A stretch of 64,000 nt of DNA from Alisma plantago-aquatica (lineage: Eukaryota > Streptophyta > Magnoliopsida > Alismatales > Alismataceae): positions 664,917,591 to 664,981,590 of the forward strand of contig OY856409.1 in NCBI GenBank assembly GCA_963693085.1, in the 5' to 3' direction. The stretch's first letter is position 1; each line of letters begins with the position of its first letter. A program made the position numbers and the translations under genes. Positions 11,634 to 23,090 of this stretch are shown here, in pieces. The notes beneath the pieces were generated by a model. That model searched no databases. It was not told where the DNA came from and was given only the letters and a program-made list of their open reading frames with translations.

Positions 11634-12260
11634 CAAGATAGATTCTACCTTTTTAGGGTCAACACGAATACCTGAAGTAGATATTACGTGTCCAAGAAAA
11701 GAAACTTCTGGTAACCAGAACTCACACTTGCTAAACTTAGCGTATAACTTATGCTCTCTTAGCAAAGTTAGAGCCTGACGAAGATGTTGATCATGCTGCT
11801 GAGCATCTCTACTGTAGATCAGGATGTCATCTATGAAGACAACTACACATTGATCAAGAAAAGGTCGAAAGATTCTATTCATGAGTTCCATGAATGCAGC
11901 CAGTGCATTAGTTAGTCCAAACGACATAACTGTGAACTCATAGTGACCATACCTTGTCCTAAAGGTAGACTTAGGTATGCCACCTTCCTTAATATGCAGC
12001 TGATGATATCCTGACCTCAGATCTATCTTTGAGAAAATAGTTGCACCACACAACTGGTCAAACAGATTGTCAATCCTTGGCAAAGGATACTTATTCTTTA
12101 TAGTTACTTTATTTAACTATCTGTAATCAATGCATAACCGCATTGATCCATCCTTCTTTTTAACAAAGAGGACCGGAGCACCCCAGGGTGAAGTGCTTGG
12201 TCGAATAAAACCCTTCTCAAGCAACTCCTGAAGTTGTTTCTTGAGTTCTGCCATCTCAGC
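11634..12260 (-). pseudogene. Reverse transcriptase of element B
   Basis: RNA-dependent DNA polymerase domain. Motifs in order: [34 protein letters not shown], then an in-frame TAG (12117-12119), [32 protein letters not shown] (first catalytic Asp), [15 protein letters not shown], and the active-site FIDD at 11826-11837 (the usual gypsy form of YxDD). These are followed by [18 protein letters not shown]. The catalytic residues are intact; only the stop breaks the domain. Gln or Glu follows IDYR in relatives, so CAG to TAG is the likely change. Confidence 0.92.
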
Positions 12261-12560
12261 AGGCGCCATCCTATACGGTTTTTGTGCTATTGGTTGCGTG
12301 TCCGAGATTAGATTAATCTCAAAATCAATCTCTCGGGGCGGAGGTACACCTAGAAGTGCTTCAGGAAATACCTCTTCAAATTCCCTGACTATTGAAACTT
12401 CAGCAGGATTAGAACTCTCCATGGTGGTATCTACCACATGGGCCAAGAATGCAAAACATCCTTGCCACATCAGCTTCTCAGCTACCATAGATGACACAAG
12501 AAAGGTTGGAAGAATCTTTCTGTCTCCTTGAAAGATCCATGTGTCACTTTCATCTGTGAA

Positions 12561-12890
12561 CACAGCTTGCTTGGACTCACAATCCAAGACAACCTTATAC
12601 CTTTCTAAGGTATCCATCCCAAGGATTATATCAAACCCGTGCATCTCAAGTGGTATAAGATCCACTTGAATGCGATGCTTAGAAAAGAAAAGAATGCAGG
12701 GAGAGCACACTTCCCGCAACACAGCAGATCCCATCAAAGGAGCTTCTAACAACAAACTATCTGCTCTATGACTGGTAGTCATGATGCAGTCATAAATCAC
12801 TCTTCGAGTGATAAAGGAATGCGTAGCACCCAGATCAAATAAAACAGATACGATGTAGGATGTAGACATATCAGAATAAAACAATTCCAT
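12561..12890 (-). pseudogene. Aspartic protease of element B
   Basis: Retropepsin-like domain that would cut the Gag-Pol polyprotein. It follows [16 protein letters not shown] and shows LFDxGATHSFI, then [20 protein letters not shown] and [14 protein letters not shown]. The catalytic triplet, normally D-S/T-G, reads D-L-G here (12828-12836), from a TCx/TTx-type change. This would probably disable the enzyme. It lies in the same frame as RT, so protease and Pol formed one polyprotein. Confidence 0.85.
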
Positions 12891-13064
12891 CTGACCTGTC
12901 ACAACCTGAGGGTTGATCACTGCATCAGGTGGATTCATCGCATAGAATCTCGCCATTGCTTGTGGTTGATTCGGTGCTCGATGACTGGGTGCCGATGATC
13001 CATCTTGGGATGCTTGTCCACATCCTCTAGCGCCACCTGGAAATTGTCTCCTTTGAGAACCTTG

Positions 13065-14128
13065 CTAACTCTGCCTTTGAGGTTGAGTCACACTTGCCTC
13101 GCTAGCTCTACAATCCTTCATCAAATGCCCCATCTTTCCACATATTAAATAACTTCTGATCCCTAGCTGTGGTCTGGATGGTCCTGTAACCGATACAGAT
13201 GCTGAGCTGTGGGCTCCTTCCGGTGGTAAACTTCGTCCTCTATCCCTATTTGACGTCCACTGCATCTGGGTATTGAATCTAGGTGGTGCCATTGGTGAAG
13301 AAAACCTCGGTTTCTTGAAACTTTTGGATGAGGATACTTGAAATCGGGGATACACCTTCTTGTTCTTGGTTTGTCACTTCTCAGTCACAGACCTCTCTAT
13401 CCTGCTGATAGACTCCAAAAAAGTAACAAATCTTTCCCTGTTCTCCAGAGTAGACACAGGGGTGGTCAACTCAGTGTTTAATCCCTTCTCAAAACGCCTA
13501 ATCCTTTCTTCATCTGTAATTGCCATATGCTGACAGAACCGCAAAAGCTCCATGAACTTAGCCTCGTACTCGCTAATGTTCATTGGTCCTTGTCTTAACC
13601 TCTCAAACTGAGAGAACTTCTCATCCAGGAACATTTTAGGAAAGTATCTGTTGACAAATTCTCGTCGAAATACTTCCCATTCGATCTCCACACCTGGCCT
13701 TTTCCCCTCCTCTATGGTCCACCAGTGACCAGCACTCCCCTTAAGAAGGTACATAGCATGTCTAACCTTCTCAGCCTCTGGGATGTTAAGGATTCTAAAG
13801 GCCTTCTCTAGTTCAGTTAGCCACATGGGTCAGTTGTCCCAGCATATTTCGTAGCTCCAACCCGATGAAGTCACTCAAACATCTTTCCGACTCCCTGTCT
13901 TTCATCATGGGCAAGTGCCCTGGGTGCAGGTATGGGCATCCTATCGGTCATATGCGTCATGGCAGCCATAAACTGCCCAAACATGGCTTGGAAGGTTGGG
14001 TTCCCTATGTCAGCTTGATTGAACTGGGGTGGTTCAGGAACAAGCTCCTCCCTTCTTTGGTCTCTTGCACCTCCTCCGGGTGCAGCTACGCTACTTTCAG
14101 CAACATGTTCATCATGTGATCCAGACAT
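13065..14128 (-). pseudogene. Gag of element B
   Basis: Capsid/nucleocapsid protein. The start is chosen at MSGSHDEHV (14126-14128) because element C Gag begins MSGKHEEHV at the matching place. An N-terminal segment (FQAMFGQFMAAMTHMTDRMP) is followed by a frameshift near 13828. The retrotransposon-gag domain (MWLTELEKAFRILN, GSAGHWWTIEE, FVNRYFP, ISEYEAKFMELL, FEKGLN) runs 13374-13826 and ends at a TAG-type stop. A basic tail carries one zinc knuckle, ICGKMGHLMKDC, whose first Cys is missing. A second stop at 13065 separates Gag from protease. After the frameshift, Gag, protease and Pol share one frame. Confidence 0.88.
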
Positions 14129-14244
14129 CTTTAGTTCTTCTTCTCCTCCTATATGAGCAGAAGACACTATCAGATAGACTGGAAGACACTAGAACAGACT
14201 CAACAACCTTAGTCCTATGTCTCTGTAGACTCAGCGAACCTAGA

Positions 14245-14256
14245 GCTATGATACCA
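14245..14256 (-). other. Primer-binding site of element B
   Basis: The minus strand reads TGGTATCATAGC six bases inside the 5' LTR. This differs at one base from TGGTATCAGAGC, the complement of the 3' end of initiator tRNA-Met used by most plant LTR retrotransposons. Confidence 0.85.
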
Positions 14257-16089
14257 CTAAATTGTGACGTATGACTCACAAAAACAAGATTAACTAATGC
14301 GGAAGCGTATCATTAACAACGGAATTACTGAAAATCACTAAAAATTAAAACTTTTTTCAATGAGATCCACAAATTCTAAAACTCTTTCATAAAGAACCAA
14401 AGTAAGTTATTTACATTCTAATTCATCAGTACATCTCTGTATCATCTCATCTCGAGAGTCACAAACATTAACTACCCTATTAAACTGTACATAAGCAGTA
14501 TACAAGAATCACGAGGCATCAAGACAAAAATCTCAGATCTATATCAAACCATCTACTGACTCCTAGGACCTGAGAGTACAGAGACGATACATATGACTCT
14601 CTATATACAAGACTTGACAGACAATGTCTCCACCTGAGGATCACTACTGTCCTTGCTATTGCTGTTGTTCACCCTCTGTAGGGTTTCTGCCTTTTCCTCG
14701 GCGTCTACCTAAAAATTTAATTCCACGGGGGTGAGACAATTGAAAAATTGCTCCAACGAGAGATATAACTCTCCGCCAGAAACATTGTTATTGCAGATAA
14801 TAGAATAACACTGAGCAGTAGAATCATAATATTCTGCAGTAGGTAAATCATTGATTAAACTATGTAGAGCAATATTCTCTATGAAGTTCATTTCAATTAT
14901 AACTTGATAAAGCAGCATGTCATTTATTCAAAAAGGAATATGAAGAACATGTCTAGTATTTATCCAACTAGGACATAATATACAATGTATCATCAATCAT
15001 TGATTCTCGTAATTCAACCCTAAGCAAGTATGCTACATGGCTGATTACATTTTACAAACATACTTATGCCCTGAGGAGACGAGGTATACCGCTCATACTC
15101 CAACCGACCATTGCGAAATCGAAATTGGTACCATACATAGGTCAATAGAAGAGTCAGATTTCTATGACCTCATCCTCCTCAGTCAGTGTGAGGAACAACT
15201 TGCAGGACATATCGTGTCTCTAACAAATAGCTTTCCAGGGTATACTGGCAACTTCGCTATTAGAGTTATAGTGGCATGCTATACTCTCTTCGCAATCGAG
15301 ATTTTTCATGTATATCTCACATCGATTTGGCATTAACATCTTCATCGGGAGATTAGTGATACATCCATCCCGACATATACATATAATGAAGGATTGAGAG
15401 ATTTAATGTTTATCTCACATCAATTCCTCCATTAGGGTGTAAGGATATTCGCGCCCATAACCCCCACATACTCAAAAGTATGCCCTCCAAGAGTTCCCTT
15501 AGGAAAACCTGTTTCACCATCACCAAACTACTGACGATGATGGATCTATGGTCAGGGCTCTACATGATATCATTTCACTTGATTATTTAAGTACATTACA
15601 GTATTCTTTTAGCATCAGACATGTTTTCAAACATAAGTTATTATAACAATTGCTATAAAGAAAGAGTACTATTTTTATCAAGTTCATTTCACAACTTTAT
15701 TAACATTGGGATCTCAATCCCTTATCATTTCATCACCATGATTCAAGAATATGGGTGTTCAAACCCTTAGATCATCAAAACACTTGTTACCACTTTAACA
15801 GGTAACTTAATGCCATCAAGTCATCTAACAATGTAATCATGATAATTGTAGTGTAGGTATTTCACATGGCTTTTACAGCCTATTAACCTCTTTTATTACC
15901 TCTCACTAGGCAACATAGCATATCATTGCTCACTAGGGTCATAAAGTACTTTCAATGAATAAAGCATCTTAGCTCATACCTGGCTATGTTAATTATCTCA
16001 TAAAACTTGCATGATTAGTACATATGATAACAAATACATCAATTTTATATCAGCATAATGCAAAACAATTATAACATCACTATGCAAGG

Positions 16090-16530
16090 GTTACACCACT
16101 ATGCCCTTGCTAGGGTTAGGGTTTCCCTTTTTATTTCAATTAGGGTTACTCATCCCCTTAGATCAATTAGGATTAATGACTCATCATTTCATTATTCAAC
16201 CTTAGAGCTTCATGCTATAATGTATAACCCAGAATTAGGGTTTCACATTTTCATTCACCTTATTTGGAATTAGGATTTGCTATTCACATTGCATCACCCT
16301 AGATTAGGGTTTATATTCAACAACCCATAATTAGGGTTTACTATTCACCCCAAGTAGGAATGATCATCAAAGCACCCTGAATTAGGGTTTCTCATGTCAT
16401 TACCATGAATTAGGATCATACCATCCTCATGTATTAGGATTTCACCTATCAATGCCCTCAATTAGGGTTATGATTCATTAACCTTCTTAATTTGGGTTTG
16501 TACTCATGATTAGGGTTTATAATCTCTCTA
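16090..16530 (-). repeat. Telobox-like array in LTR (right copy)
   Basis: Colinear with 6100-6540. TTAGGGTTT motifs recur near 16109, 16140, 16236, 16302, 16331, 16382, 16466 and 16510, some mutated to TTAGGATTT. Which copies are mutated differs slightly between the two LTRs. Confidence 0.75.
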
Positions 16531-16879
16531 TCAAGAATTATACCCTCATTAGACATTCATCCATAGTAAAAGTATTAAGACTTAACCATTACATGGTTAT
16601 CATTCATATAAGAAGTCTTCTCTCTCTCATCTTCTATAAATGATGCTTACTTCATCCTTGATTAAGCTAAGTCAACTCAACTTGAAAGAAGAATTGACAC
16701 CATGAGTTATGTCATTAGCACCATGATCATTAAATCTTATTTATTTAAAGGGTACTAATCAACCTATCTCATTAAGGGTACCATTAATATAATTACCCTT
16801 GGATTACATCATGTAATTGTTCACTTAAATCAATTGACCTTCAACCAATTTAAGAGTTCATATGATTTAGTTGATTAAC

Positions 16880-17970
16880 TTCCAAACGATCTTGGTCTCT
16901 TAGACCCTAAACGGTCTTGACCAATCAGACCTCAAACGGTCTTGCTTATAACACCTCCAAACGGTCTAAGACCGTTTAGACCTCCAAACGGTCTTGAACA
17001 TACCCTTGAAACCATTTGGTAAAGTGACATTTGAAACCGTTTGAACCTTAACCGGTTTGGGATCGTTTGGTCCCAAACGGTCTTGAGACCGTTTGGTCCA
17101 AACCTCCTCAAAACGAAATAGACCAATTATGGTCTCAACCATTCAAGCTGATTTAGGGTTTCCAATGTTGATCCCCTGATCGATTGAATTCATATAACCA
17201 CTCATCAATTGAACCTAATGCCATGCTTAAAGTGAGCTTAATAGGTCATCCTTAAACTTATTTAACCCTCATTTGATCACCAATTAGGGTTTTGAATCAA
17301 TTGGATTAGGGTTTGGAATCAATGAACCTTCAATGTTAATCAATGTGAACATAGTTACTTTGAGACTATTGGACCACCATCCAAAATGGACATGAACTGA
17401 CCTCAAACGGTCTTGAGTTCATTTGTATGACCTCCAAATGGTCTTGAGATCATTTTCCCATCTCAACATCCAAATCCATGACATCCAATTAGGGTTTGGA
17501 TCATAGGATTGATCATCAAATCAACATTTGATTGCAAATCAACTTGGTATCTTTAGATCTTCAAACACCTAACCATACTCAACCCTAGACCTCCAAATGG
17601 TCTTGGGTGACCCTCAAACGGTATTGAGACTGTTTGGGTGATCCCCAAATGTTTTGAAACCGTTTGGGTCAATCAACCCAAAGAACTAACTCAATCAATT
17701 AGAAATCAGCACTTAACCCGATTAGGGTTTGGTGATTGATTGTCCTTCAACTCATGAACCAATTGGAACTAATCAATTATAATTAGTGGGTCATTAACCA
17801 ACATCATTATCAACAAATATACAAATGGTAAACCCTGGGCAACACCTCCAAATGGTTTGAAACCATTTTCTCTCATTTGGTTTGGTGAAACTGTTTGCCC
17901 TTAAACGGTTTGAAACCGTTTGCTCCCAAACGGTTTGGGAAATCGTTTGAGCAACTTTGTGGAAACCATT
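16880..17970. repeat. Dyad-motif cluster in LTR (right copy)
   Basis: Same region as 6890-8050. A well-preserved dyad is at about 16961-16976 (AAACGGTCTAAGACCGTTTA) and another at 17076-17096 (AAACGGTCTTGAGACCGTTT). The two extra half-decayed units present at 7100-7145 in the left LTR are absent here. Confidence 0.8.
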
Positions 17971-19361
17971 TGGCCTAATAATTTATTGGGAAAATGTGTC
18001 AAGATGATGTCATCATCATCTTCCTTCGTGCATACAAGAACAACAGCTGTTTGTTTTGGGAATTTCAGCAATGAATCAAAAGAGTACAAAATAGAAGAAA
18101 ATAATCAACAAATCATAGATAATTTGATACAATATCAATGTTCAAGGGTTAAGTTATAAAACCTACCTCAAAATCTGATTCCAAGCTCCAATCGCCACGG
18201 CTCTAATGGTGGATGAAGTTCTAGCAACTGCCCAAGGTTCGTTCTTGAGCTTTTGGATGAACAATTTGGCTAGGATTGGAAATCGAGTGAAGAAAACCAA
18301 GAATCAAGCATTGATTTAAAATTTTCACCATGAATCCATGGTGGAAGATGATCAAAAGCTTACCAACAGGTTAGAGTCTTCCTTCTCCTTCTCCTGAGCT
18401 CTCCCATGGTCGGCCAAAGCAAAATGAGAAAAGAATTTCCAAGAAAGTCCCTTATGTGGGTAAGAAAAAGGATATGTATAAGGATTTTCAAGGAAAGAGA
18501 AAATGGAATTAATTTCCTTTTATTCCAAAATTACTTCCACCACTCCTCCTAAACTCCTTGGCCACGAAGCCAACTCTTTTCCCTTGCAAAACCTCTTCAT
18601 TATCCAAGGATTGATGGATAAGAAATTAAGCACCTTAATGAGTTTTATATTAATATCCAACTTTTAGTGGATAATACTTTTGATTATGTTAATGTGAGTG
18701 GTCTTCCACTCAACCAAGATCTTTTTGTGCCATAGCAAGGCACAAGCTCGTCCAACACTTTTCTATTTCATCCCTCAACTTTTGGTTGAAGGGCTCCTCA
18801 ATTAATTTATTTCTTTTTGCATTAAATTAATTTAAAGTCCCATTTATGCTTAAATCTTGATTATTTTAATATCAAGATTCTCTCTCCTCCAAGATAATTC
18901 AAGTGAGGTGCCCCTCTCATTTTCTTTTCTATACTTTATGCCAAGAAACATGAGATACCCTCTAGAGGTGATATTTGCATATAAAATCCTAGGTTTTGGT
19001 TAAATTCCACATTACACAAAAACTAGGTTTTAATGCACAAGGATTGCTCTTCAAGCTTTATCTTGGTGCCCAAGCTTGTAGAAACCATACCACTACATCA
19101 TATTCATTCTTATGATGTCTCAACTTCATAGGAACATTTTATCATGTACAATTTTCAAGTTAACCCCTCAACTTGGGTAATTTGCACTTTAGTCCAAAAT
19201 TAACAAAACAATGTTTCAACATTATTAAAAAAGGACTAAAATTGAAATATAAGTTCCTCAAGAGCCTTAATTACTTTTCAAAAGATAAGAGAAAGCATAT
19301 AATCAACTTTATTAAGCAAAACACCTAGGGTTAGAACATAACCCAGGTCAGGGATGTTATA

Positions 19362-19870
19362 ATGATGTTTATGGATTATGGGTTATGTGCCCTAATTTCA
19401 TATGTGCTTATGTGGCACCACTTTTATATGTTGATTTAATGGCAAGTATATCTTTTATTTTGGACCAATTCTCTTGATACCCACTTGGGTGGTACTTTTC
19501 TTTTCTATGGGAAGCTTCTATTTATTTTTTGTCCTTAGTTCCATATATTACTCAATTTACTTTTTAGTATGCACATACCAACCTTTGCTGATATCTTCTA
19601 TTGTTTCTCTTCTTGCTGGGGTATACTTCCAACCCTAGGTGAAGGACTTGGAAGATGTGGCATGAAGATTTGGACATAGCTTAAGGAGTTAAATCTTGGA
19701 GACAAAGTTGTTATTGTTTAGATTTCCCTCCACCTTAGATCCTTATGTGGTATCATACATGTAAAACCTTTTGGGAGATTATGATGTTCTTTTGTAACTT
19801 TATGAGAAATTGAACATAATCAATATTTTACTTCCCTTTCTATACTTTAGTTGTTTTGAATACCATACAT
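19362..19870 (+). mobile_element. LTR fragment of the element D family
   Basis: Colinear with about 56885-57360 in the D LTR: 'gttatgtgccctaatttcatatgtgct' here against 'gtgtgtgccctactttcttcatatgtgct' there. Both share 'tagtatgcacataccaac' and 'ggggtat.cttccaaccctaggt'. It directly abuts the end of element B, which therefore seems to have landed in, or been joined to, an old D-family LTR. No coding capacity. Confidence 0.65.
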
Positions 19871-19980
19871 AAGATTTGAAAATTTTACACCTATTTTAGC
19901 ATACCTTTTGAGTATGTTTGGGATAGATGTTTTATTTTTCAAATTTTTAGTGAAGGGGTGATTTTACTCTTTTACATTCA
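19871..19980. other. Unassigned joint between two LTR fragments
   Basis: AT-rich sequence that I cannot confidently give to either the D-family fragment on its left or the copia F LTR on its right. Confidence 0.4.
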
Positions 19981-21570
19981 TGAATTTTATAGAAGCCATG
20001 AATGGCAAATTGGTCGTTTCACTATCCAACCAGTCAATTCATGGGCGAGCCAGCCAGTTCAACATGTTTCTTATTTGCAAACATATTGATTTTATTCGAT
20101 TAATGTATAATCATGACATCAACATCAATCATTGATCCAATCAAACTGATCATTGAACCAGACGATCCAGATGATGAACCAATCATTTCATATGTGAAAT
20201 GGTCATGTTACATGTCCAGTTCAGGCAAATATTCCGGTTCAACATGTTTCTTATTTGCAAACATATTGATTTTATTCGATTAATGCACAATCATGACATC
20301 AACATCAATCATTGATCCAATCAAATTCATCATTGAACCAGACAATCCAGATGATGAACCAGTCATTTCATATGTGAAATGGTCGTGTTACATGTCCAGT
20401 TCAGGAAAATATTCAGCCAATTATTGTTTCCAATTGACCTGACACTCAAAGCAATAGTTCAACACTTGAACTGGTCGGTTCAGAGTCCAGTCAGTCGATT
20501 TTTAACTGGTATTGTTACATTGAATACCTAAAAACTTGCAGTAATCAATTTAAAATAAATTCCTATTCCAAGTTCATCCTATTTGTGTGACCCTATAGTT
20601 CCCAAATTATGTTGGCAATGAATCTCCATAAGCAACTTATGACATCACAAGTAGTGAGTGGTATCTAGGAACACATCATATCTATCCAAGTGATTTGGAA
20701 AGTGGGATAACAAATTCAACGTACAACCTATGATTAGTGTTACCGTGATTGTATAGTTCCTTTGTCTCTGATATCCGGATTGAACTCAAGGCTTGGAATC
20801 AACATCCTCTTCAACGTCCAATACATGTTCCATGAACTAGAGCAAATTGTCTGAGATGCATGTAATTTCACATATCATATATTGAGTCACATGAGTATGG
20901 CCATGCATTTCTTAGTCTCACTTATCAAGAGGCTTGGATATCAATCGCGTGTAGGAGGGACAAATACCATCTACATTACTCACACTCAATCCCCATGTGT
21001 CACAATGCATCTGAGCATCACCTTTATGGCAACCCTTATTCAAGGTGACGTTGGATGATGTCTAAATTCATCAAACATGTGATGAGTGTAGTGCCTTCAG
21101 GTCTAAGAACCACAATCACCACTATCACTATGAGATATGATTCTAACTACCATTCCATGTTATCCATGTATCACTCTCATGGTGGGTTTGTATGATACGT
21201 TGTTCTCTAACATTTACATGTGTGCTTAACTTGATATCATATATCATGCCTAATGGGACTTTGAGTCAACATACACTCCAATATTATGTATTATTATTTT
21301 ATATTTTGCTTCCATAGTAATATTTGATTAGGGACATAATCAAGAATGTATGTACTCTTATCATACATATGATCTCATTGTTCAGGTCATCGACCTGAAG
21401 ACATATGTCATCGGGTAACATCATTTTTTAGACATCTATTATATTTGTTTCATCATCTCATGATTGAGAAAAAGATAATAGATGGAACTACCTTTATCAT
21501 TATCAAATCAGGTATCTAATTCCCCATTACAATCATCATATGATTGGTTCTCTAGGCATACATACCAACA
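19981..21570 (-). mobile_element. 3' LTR of copia element F (outer end truncated)
   Basis: The minus strand begins TGTTGGTATGTATGCCTAGA at 21570 and is homologous to the split plus-strand LTR of element E, which begins TGTTGGTATGCATGCCTAGA at 25930. Colinear blocks include 'caatcatatgatgattgtaatgg', the 'tgaatctccataagcaacttatgacatc' block near 20620, and 'ggtcaca..aatagg' near 20585. The left end is uncertain: homology to E fades around 19980-20050. A 180-bp tandem duplication lies inside it. Confidence 0.8.
20058..20416. repeat. 180-bp tandem duplication in the F LTR
   Basis: Two head-to-tail copies, 20058-20237 and 20238-20416, nearly identical over their whole length. Both begin 'ttcaacatgtttcttatttg' and end 'catgtccagttcagg..aatatt'. 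They contain recurring 'gatgaacca' and 'attgaacca' words. Confidence 0.9.
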
Positions 21571-21590
21571 GACTCCCACTTACACTTAGA
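21571..21590 (-). other. Polypurine tract of copia element F
   Basis: The minus strand reads AAGTGTAAGTGGGAGTC directly before the 3' LTR start TGTTGG. AAGTGGGAG is the usual form of the copia plus-strand primer site. Confidence 0.75.
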
Positions 21591-21599
21591 TTCAATCAC

Positions 21600-23090
21600 C
21601 CAAGAATCTTATTCCAAGTGATCTTAACATGTCCATCATGTTTTTATTTACCAAGCACTTTTATAGAGGGTTTGCAACATTTGCTTCTAGTCGGTATATT
21701 ACAAGTTCCACATCTCCTCATCATACAACATATCATATGATAGTATGCTATTGGAGATTCCTTTCCTATCTAGTAGCTTGATTGTTGTCTCAATATTTCT
21801 ACTGTGTCATCAATGGTTGGAACCTCCCACAAGTTCATCTATATGAACTTCTTGTTCCATACATTATCCTCTATTGTTCTCATAATACTAAGATACTCGA
21901 CTTCTATTATAGAATTTAGACAATTATCTCTTGATCAAAAAATTTCCAGCTTATAACTCCCATTTTAAGGTCAAACACAAATTTAGATTGCAATCATTAA
22001 TTTTATTTATCATTTTGGAATCTTGCATCTATGTAACCATTTACACCCAACTCTTGCTTATTACCATAATCAAGGAACTGATCCTTTTAGTACTTGTGAG
22101 TTACTTAAGGATGTTCTTGTATGGAAAGTCCAGTGACTCTCTTTGGGATCTGACATATATCTACTCGTCATATCTAATACATATAAAATAACATGATGAG
22201 TACATAACATTGCATACATGATAGATCCAATTGTGAATGCATGTGGTATCTATCTATGTGTTCCTTTTCTTCACAAGAACTGGGATACTATGCTCTTGTG
22301 AGACTAACTCCATTGAATATGGACAAGTTTTTCTCTCATTAAGTCTTACATGTTGAACCCTTTTATCTTCTTGCCAATCCATGTTATCTTACATAGGTCA
22401 AAAAGCTTTCTAGATCTATCTATATAGATCTCAATTCCTAGCACATAGGATGCTTTGCCTAAACCTTTCATAGAGAAGGTACTTTCCTTTCCATGTTTTA
22501 AGATATGGAGTATAAGGATGTTATTCCCCATCATTATGTGGAATATAAATATGCTCCCACTAAATCTTTTGTCATCACATATTTCATCTTTATTATGAAT
22601 CAAGTCAAACTCTTTAACCATCTTGTCAAGTTGAAGATTTCATCTCTAAGATGCTTGCTTCAACCAAAGATTGACCTTTGTAGCTTATAAACTTTATTTG
22701 CATTATATGGATTTATAAAACCTTTAGGTTGTGTCACGTACACATTCTCTCCAATATTCTTTTTAAGGAATGTGGTTTTAATATCTATTTTGCCAAATCT
22801 CATAATCATTTTAAGTTGCAATAGCAAGCATGATCATGATGGATTTTACCATGGCAACTGGTGAAAAGATTTCATCATGTTCAACATCTTGAACTTGTTT
22901 GAAACCCTTTTCAACCAATTTGCTCTTATAGGTTTGTACACCACCATCCATGTCAGTCTTCTTCCTGAAAACCCAATTGCATCCTATGGGTTTTACCCCT
23001 TCAAGTGGATCTACCAACGTCATACCTTATTAGCATACATGGAGTCCATCTTGGATCTCAGGGTCTCAAGCCATGTCTAATATTCTGGTC
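21600..23090 (-). pseudogene. RT and RNase H of copia element F
   Basis: Degenerate copia-type polymerase. RT begins near 23023 with VDPLEGVKPIGCNWVFRKK, then YKSKLVEKGFKQVQDVEHDE and FSPVAMVKSI. A later RT block (22346-22500) has FSMKGLGKASYVLGIEIY. RNase H follows towards the LTR with SIMYAML, then blocks matching the usual EAEYxA and VWxKKFI motifs and a KSKHxxxx-like segment, broken by many stops and at least one frameshift. The Y-V-D-D active-site region near 22540 is no longer recognisable. The order RNase H next to the 3' LTR confirms Ty1/copia. Confidence 0.82.

Larger units (their letters stand above)
4364..19361 (-). mobile_element. Ty3/gypsy chromovirus, element B (Tekay/Del-like)
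   Basis: On the minus strand the order is 5' LTR (14263-19361), PBS, gag, protease, RT, RNase H, integrase, chromodomain, PPT, 3' LTR (4364-9430). RT before integrase defines Ty3/gypsy. The C-terminal chromodomain-like tail and the domain order suit the Tekay/Del branch of chromoviruses. The two LTRs are very similar by eye, so the insertion is younger than A or C. Coding capacity is lost through one frameshift in gag and about a dozen premature stops. No TSD can be confirmed because the left LTR has lost its outer end. Confidence 0.9.
14263..19361 (-). mobile_element. 5' LTR of element B, full length (5.1 kb)
   Basis: On the plus strand it starts TGTGACGTATGACTCAC and ends GGGATGTTATA; the partner LTR ends GGGATGTTACA, so the terminal CA has become TA. 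The 5.1-kb length is unusual: most plant gypsy LTRs are 0.3-2 kb. It contains a telobox-like array (16090-16530) and a dyad cluster (16880-17970). LTR transcription would run leftwards. Immediately outside is an LTR fragment of another family. Confidence 0.88.

Noticed and set aside
13865..14274. Plus-strand open frames of 81-84 codons
   Set aside because: Antisense to gag of element B.
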